From the NCBI RefSeq assembly GCF_042850945.1, contig NZ_AP031496.1:5828001-5892000 (forward strand): DNA of 64,000 nt. Reading direction: 5' to 3'. Of this stretch, positions 17,767 through 25,028 are shown one piece after another; position 1 is the stretch's first letter, and every line of letters starts with the position of its first letter. This stretch comes from Halioxenophilus aromaticivorans (lineage in GTDB: Bacteria > Pseudomonadota > Gammaproteobacteria > Pseudomonadales > Cellvibrionaceae). The notes beneath the pieces are model-generated. The model ran no database searches. It saw only the letters and a list, made by a program, of their open reading frames with translations, and was not told the origin of the DNA. The position numbers and the translations under genes were made by a program.

Positions 17767-18609
17767 TTAGTCCAACCAGCTTAACGCTTCGGAAATTAGA
17801 TCCTGGCTGTCTTCCACGTCGACGCCGGTAAAAATTTTAAAGGCGTCTAAACCTTGATAAATCCACAAATCAAAACCGGAAATACACTGCAAACCAGCAG
17901 TACGGGCGGCAATAATAAATTCGGTGTCCAGAGGCGTATACACCGCATCAAACACCCACTGCTGGCCACCCAAAACGCTTGGGTCAAATAAATTGCCGGG
18001 GTGGCTGTACATGCCAATGGCGGTGCAATTTACCAAACCGTCGGCCGCGGTAATTGCGTCTGCCAAATCCTGCTGTTGCACTACCCGCGCGTTGTAACCG
18101 GCTGCATTAAGCGTAGCGCACAACGAGCTGGACTGTTCTAAGTGGATATCGTACAGGGCGATTTCAGTGGCACCCAATTCGCCTAAACCAAACGCAATGG
18201 CGCGGCCAACTCCGCCGGCACCGGCCATAAGCACTTTGCCGGGTGCAAGCTTGCCTCGACGAAAGCGATAGCCGCGCATAAAGCCGCTAAAGTCCGTGTT
18301 GGCACCGCGAATAACGCCGTCTTTAAAGGTCAGCGTATTGTATGAGCCGATGTGCTCATGGCCGGCCACTGCAGGCTCACTCACCAGGGGCCAAACTCTC
18401 TGTTTGTAAGGATGGGTTACATTAATACCACTAAAACCTTCGGCCAGGCACTGTTGCGCCCGTGCCACCGGGTCAAAACCGTCGACGCCTTCGCCATCTA
18501 TTAGGCAATAGTTGACGTTCACACCCTGTTGAGTGCCAAGAAATTGCTGCAAGCGCGGCATTCTGGAACGCGAAATACCTGCGCCCATCAAGCCCATGAC
18601 CATGGTCAT
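17767..18609 (-). CDS. Shikimate/quinate dehydrogenase-like protein
   Basis: A 280-residue AroE/YdiB-family NAD(P)-dependent dehydrogenase. GINVTHPYKQRVW carries the catalytic Lys of the shikimate site and GANTDFSGF the Asn/Asp pair. The Rossmann loop is LMAGAGGVGRAIAFGLGELG, followed by ALYDIHLE, where an Asp rather than an Arg-rich patch suggests NAD+ use and thus a catabolic role. The ATG of MTMVMGLMG has AAAAGGTG just upstream; an ATG seven codons earlier (18630) is the alternative. It sits 125 nt upstream of quiC and divergent from lysR, consistent with oxidation of quinate or shikimate to the 3-dehydro compound. Confidence 0.88.
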   Translation of the reverse strand: MTMVMGLMGAGISRSRMPRLQQFLGTQQGVNVNYCLIDGEGVDGFDPVARAQQCLAEGFSGINVTHPYKQRVWPLVSEPAVAGHEHIGSYNTLTFKDGVIRGANTDFSGFMRGYRFRRGKLAPGKVLMAGAGGVGRAIAFGLGELGATEIALYDIHLEQSSSLCATLNAAGYNARVVQQQDLADAITAADGLVNCTAIGMYSHPGNLFDPSVLGGQQWVFDAVYTPLDTEFIIAARTAGLQCISGFDLWIYQGLDAFKIFTGVDVEDSQDLISEALSWLD

Positions 18610-18752
18610 AAAACACCTTTTGTTATTCATTTTCTACGCGATTTACCGGGTGTCGGCTTTGTGTAAGCGGGATTCTCACCAAGTATCGCAAACTGGCCGA
18701 TATTTAAGTGCAGGGGCAGTGAGTGAGTAAAATATCTATTGTTCAGCCGCCT

Positions 18753-18767
18753 ATAACACTGCGTTAT
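18753..18767. promoter_or_regulatory. LysR-type T-N11-A operator candidate
   Basis: ATAACACTGCGTTAT is a perfect interrupted palindrome (ATAAC-N5-GTTAT) containing the T-N11-A core of LysR-family sites. It lies between the divergent shikimate dehydrogenase-like and lysR genes, about 100 nt upstream of lysR, as expected for autoregulation and co-inducer control. Confidence 0.6.
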
Positions 18768-18866
18768 CCGCGTACAATTTTTTGGCTTTCTGCGTTTAAA
18801 AGCTGTTAGGGCGCGTAAATACTGCTAGCATGCAGCCGAACCGAGTGGATCGATAGGAGCTTGCCA

Positions 18867-19775
18867 ATGCAACTGAACTTCAGACAGCTTGAAGTTTTCA
18901 GAGCCATCATGATCGCTAAAACCGTCAGTGGCGCCGCGGAACTGTTGCATGTTTCCCAGCCTGGCATTAGCCGGCTACTGAAATACATGGAGTACAAGTT
19001 AGGTATAGCATTGTTTGAACGGCACAAAGGCCGATTGATCCCCACGCCAGAGGGCGAAGAGTTATTTCACGAGCTGGAACCCATCTATCAGCGAATCGAA
19101 GAATTAGACGTCACTATTGAGCGCATTACCCGGCCCGATAATCATCTCTACCAGATTGCTTGCACACCCAGCCTTGCCACCTACGTGTTGCCGCGCTTAT
19201 TAGCCCGGGTTAAAGCGCGTATGCCACACATGCAAGTCAAACTTGAGGCGCTTTCCAACGAAGAAATAACCGATTTTATTACCCAGCGGCGGGTGGATTT
19301 TGCCCTGGCGTTTTACGATACCGAGCACCCACTGGTAATGTCGGAGCCTTCCATTAACGTGGGCATGGTGGCGGTGGTGCCCCAGGATCACCTATTGGCT
19401 AAACGCAAAAGCCTGCAGTTTGCGGATTTGGTGGAGCATGAGTTAATCATGTATTACCCAGAGACTTTATTGGGCACCACATTAAATAAAGCGCTGGATA
19501 CTTTGGAGTTGGATACGCCGCCTCGCATGGCGGCCATGGTACGCTACGGCGACGATGCCTGTGCCATGGTAGAGCAAGGTATGGGCATAGCAGTGGCGTT
19601 TGAATACACCGCCATGCCCCATCGCTTCCCTAAGTTGCGCACCATACCGGTAAAAACCCCCAAACAGCAGGTACATTTTTTACGCCACAACGGTATTTCG
19701 CTATCCAATAATGTGCGCCAATTTTACGAGCTGATGAAATCTGAGATTCGTTCGCTGAATGAGGACATTGTTTAG
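18867..19775 (+). CDS. LysR-family regulator of the quinate/shikimate genes
   Basis: A 302-residue LysR regulator. The N-terminal winged HTH reads NFRQLEVFRAIMIAKTVSGA and AELLHVSQPGISRLLKYME. The C-terminal two-lobe effector domain is of normal length. The ATG follows TAGGAG by about 7 nt. It is divergent from the shikimate dehydrogenase-like gene and its stop overlaps the convergent aroQ stop by 4 nt. Its target set is inferred from this position; the inducer is probably quinate, shikimate or a pathway intermediate. Confidence 0.9.
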   Translation: MQLNFRQLEVFRAIMIAKTVSGAAELLHVSQPGISRLLKYMEYKLGIALFERHKGRLIPTPEGEELFHELEPIYQRIEELDVTIERITRPDNHLYQIACTPSLATYVLPRLLARVKARMPHMQVKLEALSNEEITDFITQRRVDFALAFYDTEHPLVMSEPSINVGMVAVVPQDHLLAKRKSLQFADLVEHELIMYYPETLLGTTLNKALDTLELDTPPRMAAMVRYGDDACAMVEQGMGIAVAFEYTAMPHRFPKLRTIPVKTPKQQVHFLRHNGISLSNNVRQFYELMKSEIRSLNEDIV

Positions 19776-20200
19776 CTAGCCATTAAATAATTCAACGCCG
19801 CTAAGTAACCCGCCATACCCATACCGCAGATCACGGCATCGGCCCGGCCCGATACCCACGAGTGGTGGCGAAATTTTTCTCGCTTGTGGATATTCGATAA
19901 ATGCACTTCCATAACCTTTCCTTCAAAGGTATTCAGCGCATCTAAAATAGCCACCGAGGTGTGGCTGTAGGCCGCCGGATTAATAATAATGGCGTCGGCT
20001 TCGTTGCGGGCGCGGTGAATTTCTTCAATAATTTCGCCCTCGTGATTGCTTTGCATAAAACTGAGCTGGGCGTTATTACCGGCGGCAGCGCGCATTTGAC
20101 TCTCTAAATCGGCCAAGGTGTCGTAGCCGTAGATTTCCGGTTGACGAACGCCCAATAGATTTAAATTAGGGCCATTAATTACTGCGATGCGAATGGTCAT
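19772..20200 (-). CDS. aroQ: Type II 3-dehydroquinate dehydratase
   Basis: A 142-residue dodecameric dehydroquinase that interconverts 3-dehydroquinate and 3-dehydroshikimate. VINGPNLNLLGVRQPEIYG holds the catalytic Tyr and the flexible lid Arg. NHEGEIIEEIH, INPAAYSHTSVAILDAL (with the catalytic His) and EVHLSNIHKRE complete the signature. AAAGG lies about 7 nt before the ATG. Because it sits between the pathway regulator and the AAHS transporter, a catabolic role (QuiB/QutE-like) is more likely than a role in aromatic amino-acid synthesis. Confidence 0.95.
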   Translation of the reverse strand: MTIRIAVINGPNLNLLGVRQPEIYGYDTLADLESQMRAAAGNNAQLSFMQSNHEGEIIEEIHRARNEADAIIINPAAYSHTSVAILDALNTFEGKVMEVHLSNIHKREKFRHHSWVSGRADAVICGMGMAGYLAALNYLMAS

Positions 20201-20512
20201 GAAAAGCCTTTGGTCTATTATTACTTACAATTAAAATCAACAAAACGCACAGGGTAGCCGCGGGGTACCGCGGCTTGCCAATATCCAGGTGCGTATCAAC
20301 CATAACTCGAGGTTAAACCATTCTCGCTGTGATGTACGCTGCCAATATTAGCCCCAGCGGTATTAGCTTTAACGATTGGCGCCATAATGCCATGTTATAG
20401 GGCGGGGACGTATGAGTATTTGAACCCACCCCAAAGCCAACCCTACCATGACGCAAACTAAGATCAGCCTGTCTGAATTAATCCTATAAATACCATAAGC
20501 ACAGGAAACCAC
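20201..20512. promoter_or_regulatory. Divergent aroQ/transporter intergenic region with hairpin
   Basis: This 312-bp region must contain both divergent promoters. At 20256-20275 there is a perfect 8-bp inverted repeat, AGCCGCGG and CCGCGGCT, with a GGTA loop, lying in the leader of aroQ. There is no open frame of note. Confidence 0.45.
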
Positions 20513-21883
20513 ATGGCTTCTGATACACACAGCGCCCCATCTGCTATGAACAGCGGGCCAAGCTCCCTTCCCTTTGATCAATACGTGCAAAAGCTACGCA
20601 CCCTGGTAGACGACAATCCCATGTCGAAAATCCAACTACTTGTCGTGGCCATTTGCTTCGTACTCAATATGCTCGATGGTATGGACGTTGTTTTGATGTC
20701 CTACGCCGCACCGGTATTGGCCGAGGACTGGGCTATCCCCGCCGCCGCCTTGGGTGCGGTATTCAGCTCCGCCTTGGTTGGCATGACCTTAGGTTGCCTG
20801 GCCATCGCCCCTTACGCCGATGTTATTGGCCGCCGCCGCATGATTTTACTGGCCATTTTTGTGATTGCCACGGGTATGTTGGTATCCGGCGTTTGCCAGA
20901 GTATTTGGCAGCTGGCCGCCGCCCGGGTGTACACCGGTTTGGGGGTAGGTGCGATTTTGGCCAGTATGGCCGCCATGACCAGTGAGTACGCCAACGATAA
21001 ACAGCGCAACCTGTGCGTGGCCATTGTCCAGGCCGGCTACCCCATCGGCGCGGTACTCACCGGTTTTGCCTCCGCCGCCATTATGCCAGAGCACGGCTGG
21101 CGCCCCATGTTTATATGGGCCGGCGTTATCACCGGCGCTATGTTCCCCATCGTGTATTTTTTGATGCCCGAGTCGCTGGAGTTTTTGGCCAAAAAGCAGC
21201 CCCGCAATGGGCTTAAAAACCTCAATAAAACCCTGGTACGTATGGGTGCCGAGCAAATGGATGGCCTGCCAGAGAAACCCGCCGATATGCAAAAAACCAG
21301 CGTTAAAGCCCTGTTCGACGGCCCGCGCGGATTCTCTACTTTGATGCTGTGGTGCGGTGTGTTTCTAGGGTTCTTTACTCTGTATTTTGTCATCAGCTGG
21401 ATTCCAAAAATTGCCGTGGACGCCGGCTTGCCGTTGGAGAAAGGCATCTTCGCAGGCACCGCCTATAACCTCGGCTCCTTTGCCGGCAGTATCTTCCTGG
21501 GTTGGATCTCCGCTCGCTACGGCCTGCAGAAAATGATTTGCCTGTTCTTCTTTATCGCCGCCGTGATGCTGATGGTGTTCGGCTCGGTAAGCATGAACGT
21601 GTTCTTTATTCTGTTGTGCGCTTTTGTCATTGGCATCACCTTAAATGGCGGCTTCAACGGCTTTTGGCCCACTGCGGCACGGCTGTACCCAACCGAAATC
21701 CGCGCCACCGGTGTGGGCTGGGCTGTGGGCGCCGGCCGCGCTGGTGCAGTGGCCGGGCCGTTAGTGGGCGGTTACTTACTGCAGTCTGGTGCCGGTTTAT
21801 CAGTGACCTTTGCCGTGTTCGCCGTGCCCCTGGTATTGGCCGGCATAGCCGCACTGAATATTCGCTCCAGCGACTTTGCCTAG
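20513..21883 (+). CDS. AAHS-family MFS transporter (aromatic/hydroaromatic acid)
   Basis: A 456-residue, 12-helix proton symporter of the aromatic acid:H+ symporter family, related to PcaK, BenK and QuiX-type carriers. The first helix contains NMLDGMDVVLMSYAAP, the family DGxD motif needed for acid transport. ADVIGRRRMI in loop 2-3 is the MFS signature. The ATG has ACAGGAAA about 7 nt upstream. Its place in the cluster points to quinate, shikimate or protocatechuate as substrate (inference). Confidence 0.92.
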   Translation: MASDTHSAPSAMNSGPSSLPFDQYVQKLRTLVDDNPMSKIQLLVVAICFVLNMLDGMDVVLMSYAAPVLAEDWAIPAAALGAVFSSALVGMTLGCLAIAPYADVIGRRRMILLAIFVIATGMLVSGVCQSIWQLAAARVYTGLGVGAILASMAAMTSEYANDKQRNLCVAIVQAGYPIGAVLTGFASAAIMPEHGWRPMFIWAGVITGAMFPIVYFLMPESLEFLAKKQPRNGLKNLNKTLVRMGAEQMDGLPEKPADMQKTSVKALFDGPRGFSTLMLWCGVFLGFFTLYFVISWIPKIAVDAGLPLEKGIFAGTAYNLGSFAGSIFLGWISARYGLQKMICLFFFIAAVMLMVFGSVSMNVFFILLCAFVIGITLNGGFNGFWPTAARLYPTEIRATGVGWAVGAGRAGAVAGPLVGGYLLQSGAGLSVTFAVFAVPLVLAGIAALNIRSSDFA

Positions 21884-21955
21884 TAGATCAAATTTGCTCC
21901 GCAGACCTGCAATGGATTTTGTTTTGGCGATCGGAGCTACCTAACTTTAAAGGCG

Positions 21956-22051
21956 TCTGCGGGCCTTGGTACAAGACTGTATGCAGCAGGGATGCTGCAT
22001 CCAAGCCCCCAAGGATGGGTTTACGGCGTGTCTTGTACCAAGGTTTGCAGA
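21956..22051. repeat. Long imperfect inverted repeat downstream of the transporter
   Basis: Arms 21956-21977 and 22030-22051 are reverse complements over 22 nt with three adjacent mismatches; 14 nt are perfect (CCTTGGTACAAGAC / GTCTTGTACCAAGG). Between them is a second hairpin, GCAGCA/TGCTGC. The whole resembles a mobile repetitive extragenic element or large hairpin, not a simple terminator. Confidence 0.65.
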
Positions 22052-22086
22052 TCCAGAGATCCAGCCAAAGGGTGCTCACCTCACCT

Positions 22087-22379
22087 AGGGCCTATTAACA
22101 CTTATTCGGAGCCTCTGTTGAGTCAGGAAATAGTCCAATCTAGGCGCGAGCCGCGAAGTTTGGTGGGCCCAAATAAGCGGTGAGCAACAACGAGTGGGCT
22201 ATTTCCTGGCTCAACCCGAAGGGCTGGGGCTGGGCGCCCCCGACCCGCTTCTTGTTCACCGTTGTTGCCAATCGCTCATGTAGGCCCACTACATTTCACT
22301 CTTGGCGCCTAGTTGAACGAGAAGCTACCCGGGGCGCGTAGCCTCCAGCAGTGGTGCCAAATTAGCGTTAACAGGCCCT
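22087..22379. repeat. MITE-like element with terminal inverted repeats
   Basis: AGGGCCTATTAACAC at 22087 and the reverse complement of 22365-22379 (AGGGCCTGTTAACGC) match at 13 of 15 positions and bound a 293-bp gene-free stretch. Inside is a second inverted pair of about 20 nt (GTTGAGTCAGGAAATAGTCC and the complement of GGGCTATTTCCTGGCTCAAC, 18 of 20). The layout suggests a non-autonomous, strongly folding mobile repeat. No target duplication is evident. Confidence 0.55.
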
Positions 22380-22386
22380 TGGATGT

Positions 22387-23214
22387 TTAGCCCCGCAGCA
22401 AGCTTAATGCTGCTTCAATTGCGCGTTGCGCTCTCTCTAATGGTGGCACCCCTTGCTGGCGCAGGGCTTCGGTAGGCACTTCCAAACTTAGCGGCAAATC
22501 CGCCGGTAGGCACATCAACAATTGTTTTAGGTCCACATCCCCCTGGCCGGGAAAGCAGCGCTCGTTGCGCGCTTGGCGGATAATCTCGTCCATGTCGCTG
22601 GGGGGTGGGCCAGCGATGTCGCACAACTGGGCGTAGCGCATCCAGCCCGGTGGTATTTTGGCCACTTCGGTGATGGCGCTGTGCGAGCGATTGAGGTGAA
22701 ACGGGTCGATCAGCATGCAAGCATTGTTATGACCTTGTTGCCGCACGGCTTGCACTATTCGCCGGGCCTGGGGCAGGTTAACCACCCCGGTCCAGGGCAT
22801 AAATTCTAGGTGCGGGAACAAATTGTAAGTGAGCGATAACTCACATAATTTGGCAAAGTTGTCTATGGTGCGGGCTTCCGAGTCATCATTACCCGCCACC
22901 AGTACCGAATCCGCGCCCAGTTCTGCCCCCAGGGCGAGCACTTCTTCGTAGTCTTGGCGCACGTCGGTGTTGGGTTTTAAACGCAGAATCTCGATATCGA
23001 TGACCCGCAGGCCGGTATCGGCCAGGGCCTTCTTAGTTTGTTTTAGCCGCTGGGGTTGGCCCAACAGGGTTTGGTGTGGCTCGCCCTCGGCGGCGGGCAG
23101 TAAGCGGATGCCCACAGCATCGAACCCCGCCTGGGCTGCCACTCGGATTTGCTCCCAGGGCGGTAATTCCAGCACGGTGAGTGCCGCCAAAGATATTATG
23201 GGTTTACTGCTCAC
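22387..23214 (-). CDS. TIM-barrel sugar phosphate isomerase/epimerase family protein
   Basis: A 275-residue xylose-isomerase-like TIM-barrel protein. PIISLAALTVLELPPWEQI begins the barrel; LRVIDIEILRL, LFPHLEFMPWTGV, CMLIDPFHLNRSHS and ERCFPGQGDVDLKQLL carry the Glu/Asp/His positions that bind metal in this superfamily. I choose the GTG of VSSKPIIS because GGAGG lies 6 nt upstream and it overlaps the end of the upstream flavoprotein gene by 11 nt, a coupled arrangement; an ATG at 23262 would bury it further. Substrate unknown; FPGQGD also occurs in the dehydroshikimate dehydratase at 15755, so a related dehydratase or isomerase step is possible. Confidence 0.84.
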   Translation of the reverse strand: MSSKPIISLAALTVLELPPWEQIRVAAQAGFDAVGIRLLPAAEGEPHQTLLGQPQRLKQTKKALADTGLRVIDIEILRLKPNTDVRQDYEEVLALGAELGADSVLVAGNDDSEARTIDNFAKLCELSLTYNLFPHLEFMPWTGVVNLPQARRIVQAVRQQGHNNACMLIDPFHLNRSHSAITEVAKIPPGWMRYAQLCDIAGPPPSDMDEIIRQARNERCFPGQGDVDLKQLLMCLPADLPLSLEVPTEALRQQGVPPLERAQRAIEAALSLLRG

Positions 23215-24913
23215 GGTTGGCCTCCGTTTGATCTGCCGCGTGGTTGCCGGCGACGTAGCCAAAGGTCATGGCCGGGCCTAGGTTGATGCCTCCGGCGGGG
23301 TAATGGCCGCCCATAATGCTGGCCATATCCGCACCGGCTGCGTAAAGCCCGGGGATCACTTGGCCTTGGTTGTCTAACACCTGGGCCTGGCCGTTGGTGG
23401 CAAGTCCAGCAAAGGTGCCAAAACTGCCCGGCACCACTTTTACGGCGTAAAACGGGCCCTGCTCTAGGGGTGCCACGCAGGGGTTGGGCTGATGGGATGG
23501 GTCGCCATTTTTGCGGTTGTAGGGGCTGTTGCCACGGCCAAAGGCCGGGTCTTCCCCGTTGCGAGCGTGCTGGTTGTATTCGGCCACGGTTTGCTCCAAG
23601 CCCTGGGCATCTATGCCGCATTGCTGGGCCAATTCGGCCAGGGTATCACCGGCTTTTAAATAGCCGCGTTTAATCCAGTGGCGCAAGGGCAGTGGGAATG
23701 GCCGGGTAATGCCCAAACCGTAGCGGCGCTGAAAGGCGTGGCTACACACCAACCAACTGCACACTTCCTGGCCCTCGGGCACCTGCTGCACAAAGGCATC
23801 CACGTAGTCGAAGTAACCATCGGCCTCGTTCACAAAGCGCTTACCATTGGCCAGCACACCAATAACGCCGGGTTTGGCGCGATCAATAATATGGGGGAAA
23901 TGGCCTGTGCTGCCATCGGCAAAGGGCACCAGGGATACCGGTGCCCAGGCCGCAGCGGAGTAAACATCGGTATCGACTTTTGCACCGATGGCCTCGGCGA
24001 TATTGAGCCCGCCTCCGCTGCAAGAAGCCGGAGGCAGGGGCCAGTGCTCTGTGCCGGTTGGGGTGCGTTTAAACAGGGCTTGGCGGCGGCTGACATCGGC
24101 GGGGAAGCCACCGGCAGCCAGAACCACACCGCAGCGAGCCTCAATATTCATGCTGCCCTGGGCGGTTGTGGCTTGCACACCGGTGACTCGCCCATCTTGG
24201 CGGTGTAATTGTGTGGCCGGAGCATCGGTATAACAGGTAACACCCAGCTCAAAGGCCGATTGTGCCAAGCGGCCCACCAAGGCCACGCCATTGCACAATT
24301 GCATGGCTCGGCGGTAGCGCAGCATATCCCAGCCATGGCGGGTAAGCCTGAGCGCTGCGTGGGTAAAATCTTTTAGGTTTCGGGTGCTGTTTAAAAACGC
24401 CCACAGATCTGGCCCGGCTTGAATCGGCATACCCCAAAAAGATGTCTCTCGCATGGTGGTGCGCAGCTTGGCAATATCAGCGCCGAGGGCCCTGCCATCC
24501 ATAGGTTTAGCGATAAGTGAGCGCCCACCAACGCCAGCGCCGGGGGTTTGGTAATGGATGTCGGCGATGCCATTGCCGTGGTCAAATTGTAGATGGGTGT
24601 TGTGGTGAAAGAACTCCGCCATCATCGGCGCTTGGTTGAGGAAGGCATCAATACGCTCGGCATTAAAGCGTGGGCCGAGTTCGTGCTCTAGGTAGCTTCT
24701 AACCGTGGCTAGGTCTTCGTTAATGCCGTCGGCCTTGGCCAAAAAGTTGCGCGGCACCCACATCCAGCCACCCGACCAAGCCGTGGCGCCGCCGAGGGTG
24801 GTGTCTTTTTCCAGTAAGACTACGTTTAAGCCGCGGTGGGCGGCGGCGACGGCAGCGGCCAAACCCGCGGCGCCGGAGCCCACTACAATTAAATCGGTGC
24901 TCAGGTGTTGCAT
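23204..24913 (-). CDS. KstD/fumarate-reductase-like FAD-dependent oxidoreductase
   Basis: A 569-residue flavoprotein of the FAD_binding_2 family (3-ketosteroid 1-dehydrogenase, fumarate reductase, urocanate reductase). The FAD dinucleotide loop is IVVGSGAAGLAAAVAAAHRG; GGATAWSGGWMW follows. The C-terminal FAD segment is GLYAAGADMASIMGG with HYPAGGINLGPAMTFGY. No Tat or secretion signal is seen, so it is probably cytosolic. The ATG of MQHLST follows GGGAG by about 9 nt. It is co-transcribed with the downstream TIM-barrel gene. In this context it may dehydrogenate a cyclohexane/cyclohexene carboxylate, but that substrate is a guess. Confidence 0.85.
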   Translation of the reverse strand: MQHLSTDLIVVGSGAAGLAAAVAAAHRGLNVVLLEKDTTLGGATAWSGGWMWVPRNFLAKADGINEDLATVRSYLEHELGPRFNAERIDAFLNQAPMMAEFFHHNTHLQFDHGNGIADIHYQTPGAGVGGRSLIAKPMDGRALGADIAKLRTTMRETSFWGMPIQAGPDLWAFLNSTRNLKDFTHAALRLTRHGWDMLRYRRAMQLCNGVALVGRLAQSAFELGVTCYTDAPATQLHRQDGRVTGVQATTAQGSMNIEARCGVVLAAGGFPADVSRRQALFKRTPTGTEHWPLPPASCSGGGLNIAEAIGAKVDTDVYSAAAWAPVSLVPFADGSTGHFPHIIDRAKPGVIGVLANGKRFVNEADGYFDYVDAFVQQVPEGQEVCSWLVCSHAFQRRYGLGITRPFPLPLRHWIKRGYLKAGDTLAELAQQCGIDAQGLEQTVAEYNQHARNGEDPAFGRGNSPYNRKNGDPSHQPNPCVAPLEQGPFYAVKVVPGSFGTFAGLATNGQAQVLDNQGQVIPGLYAAGADMASIMGGHYPAGGINLGPAMTFGYVAGNHAADQTEANREQ

Positions 24914-24948
24914 ACAGCGTAGCTCCCTGTTTTGCTGCATTTAAAACC

Positions 24949-24999
24949 AAAAAACCCGCGGTCATGATGGCCACATAAGGCGCCACCACAAACCGCGGG
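24949..24999 (-). terminator. Terminator after the TonB receptor gene
   Basis: On the minus strand the stem CCCGCGGT / ACCGCGGG, extendable through pairing GGCGCC/GGCC inside, is followed by six T. It lies between the TonB receptor stop and the flavoprotein start, so the receptor is at least partly terminated separately. Confidence 0.75.
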
Positions 25000-25028
25000 A
25001 AAGGTCAGTTCAGAGACTAAATCAGAGA

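Noticed and set aside
22967..24940. Several open frames antisense to the flavoprotein gene
   Set aside because: High-GC shadows; the minus-strand flavoprotein carries clear FAD motifs.
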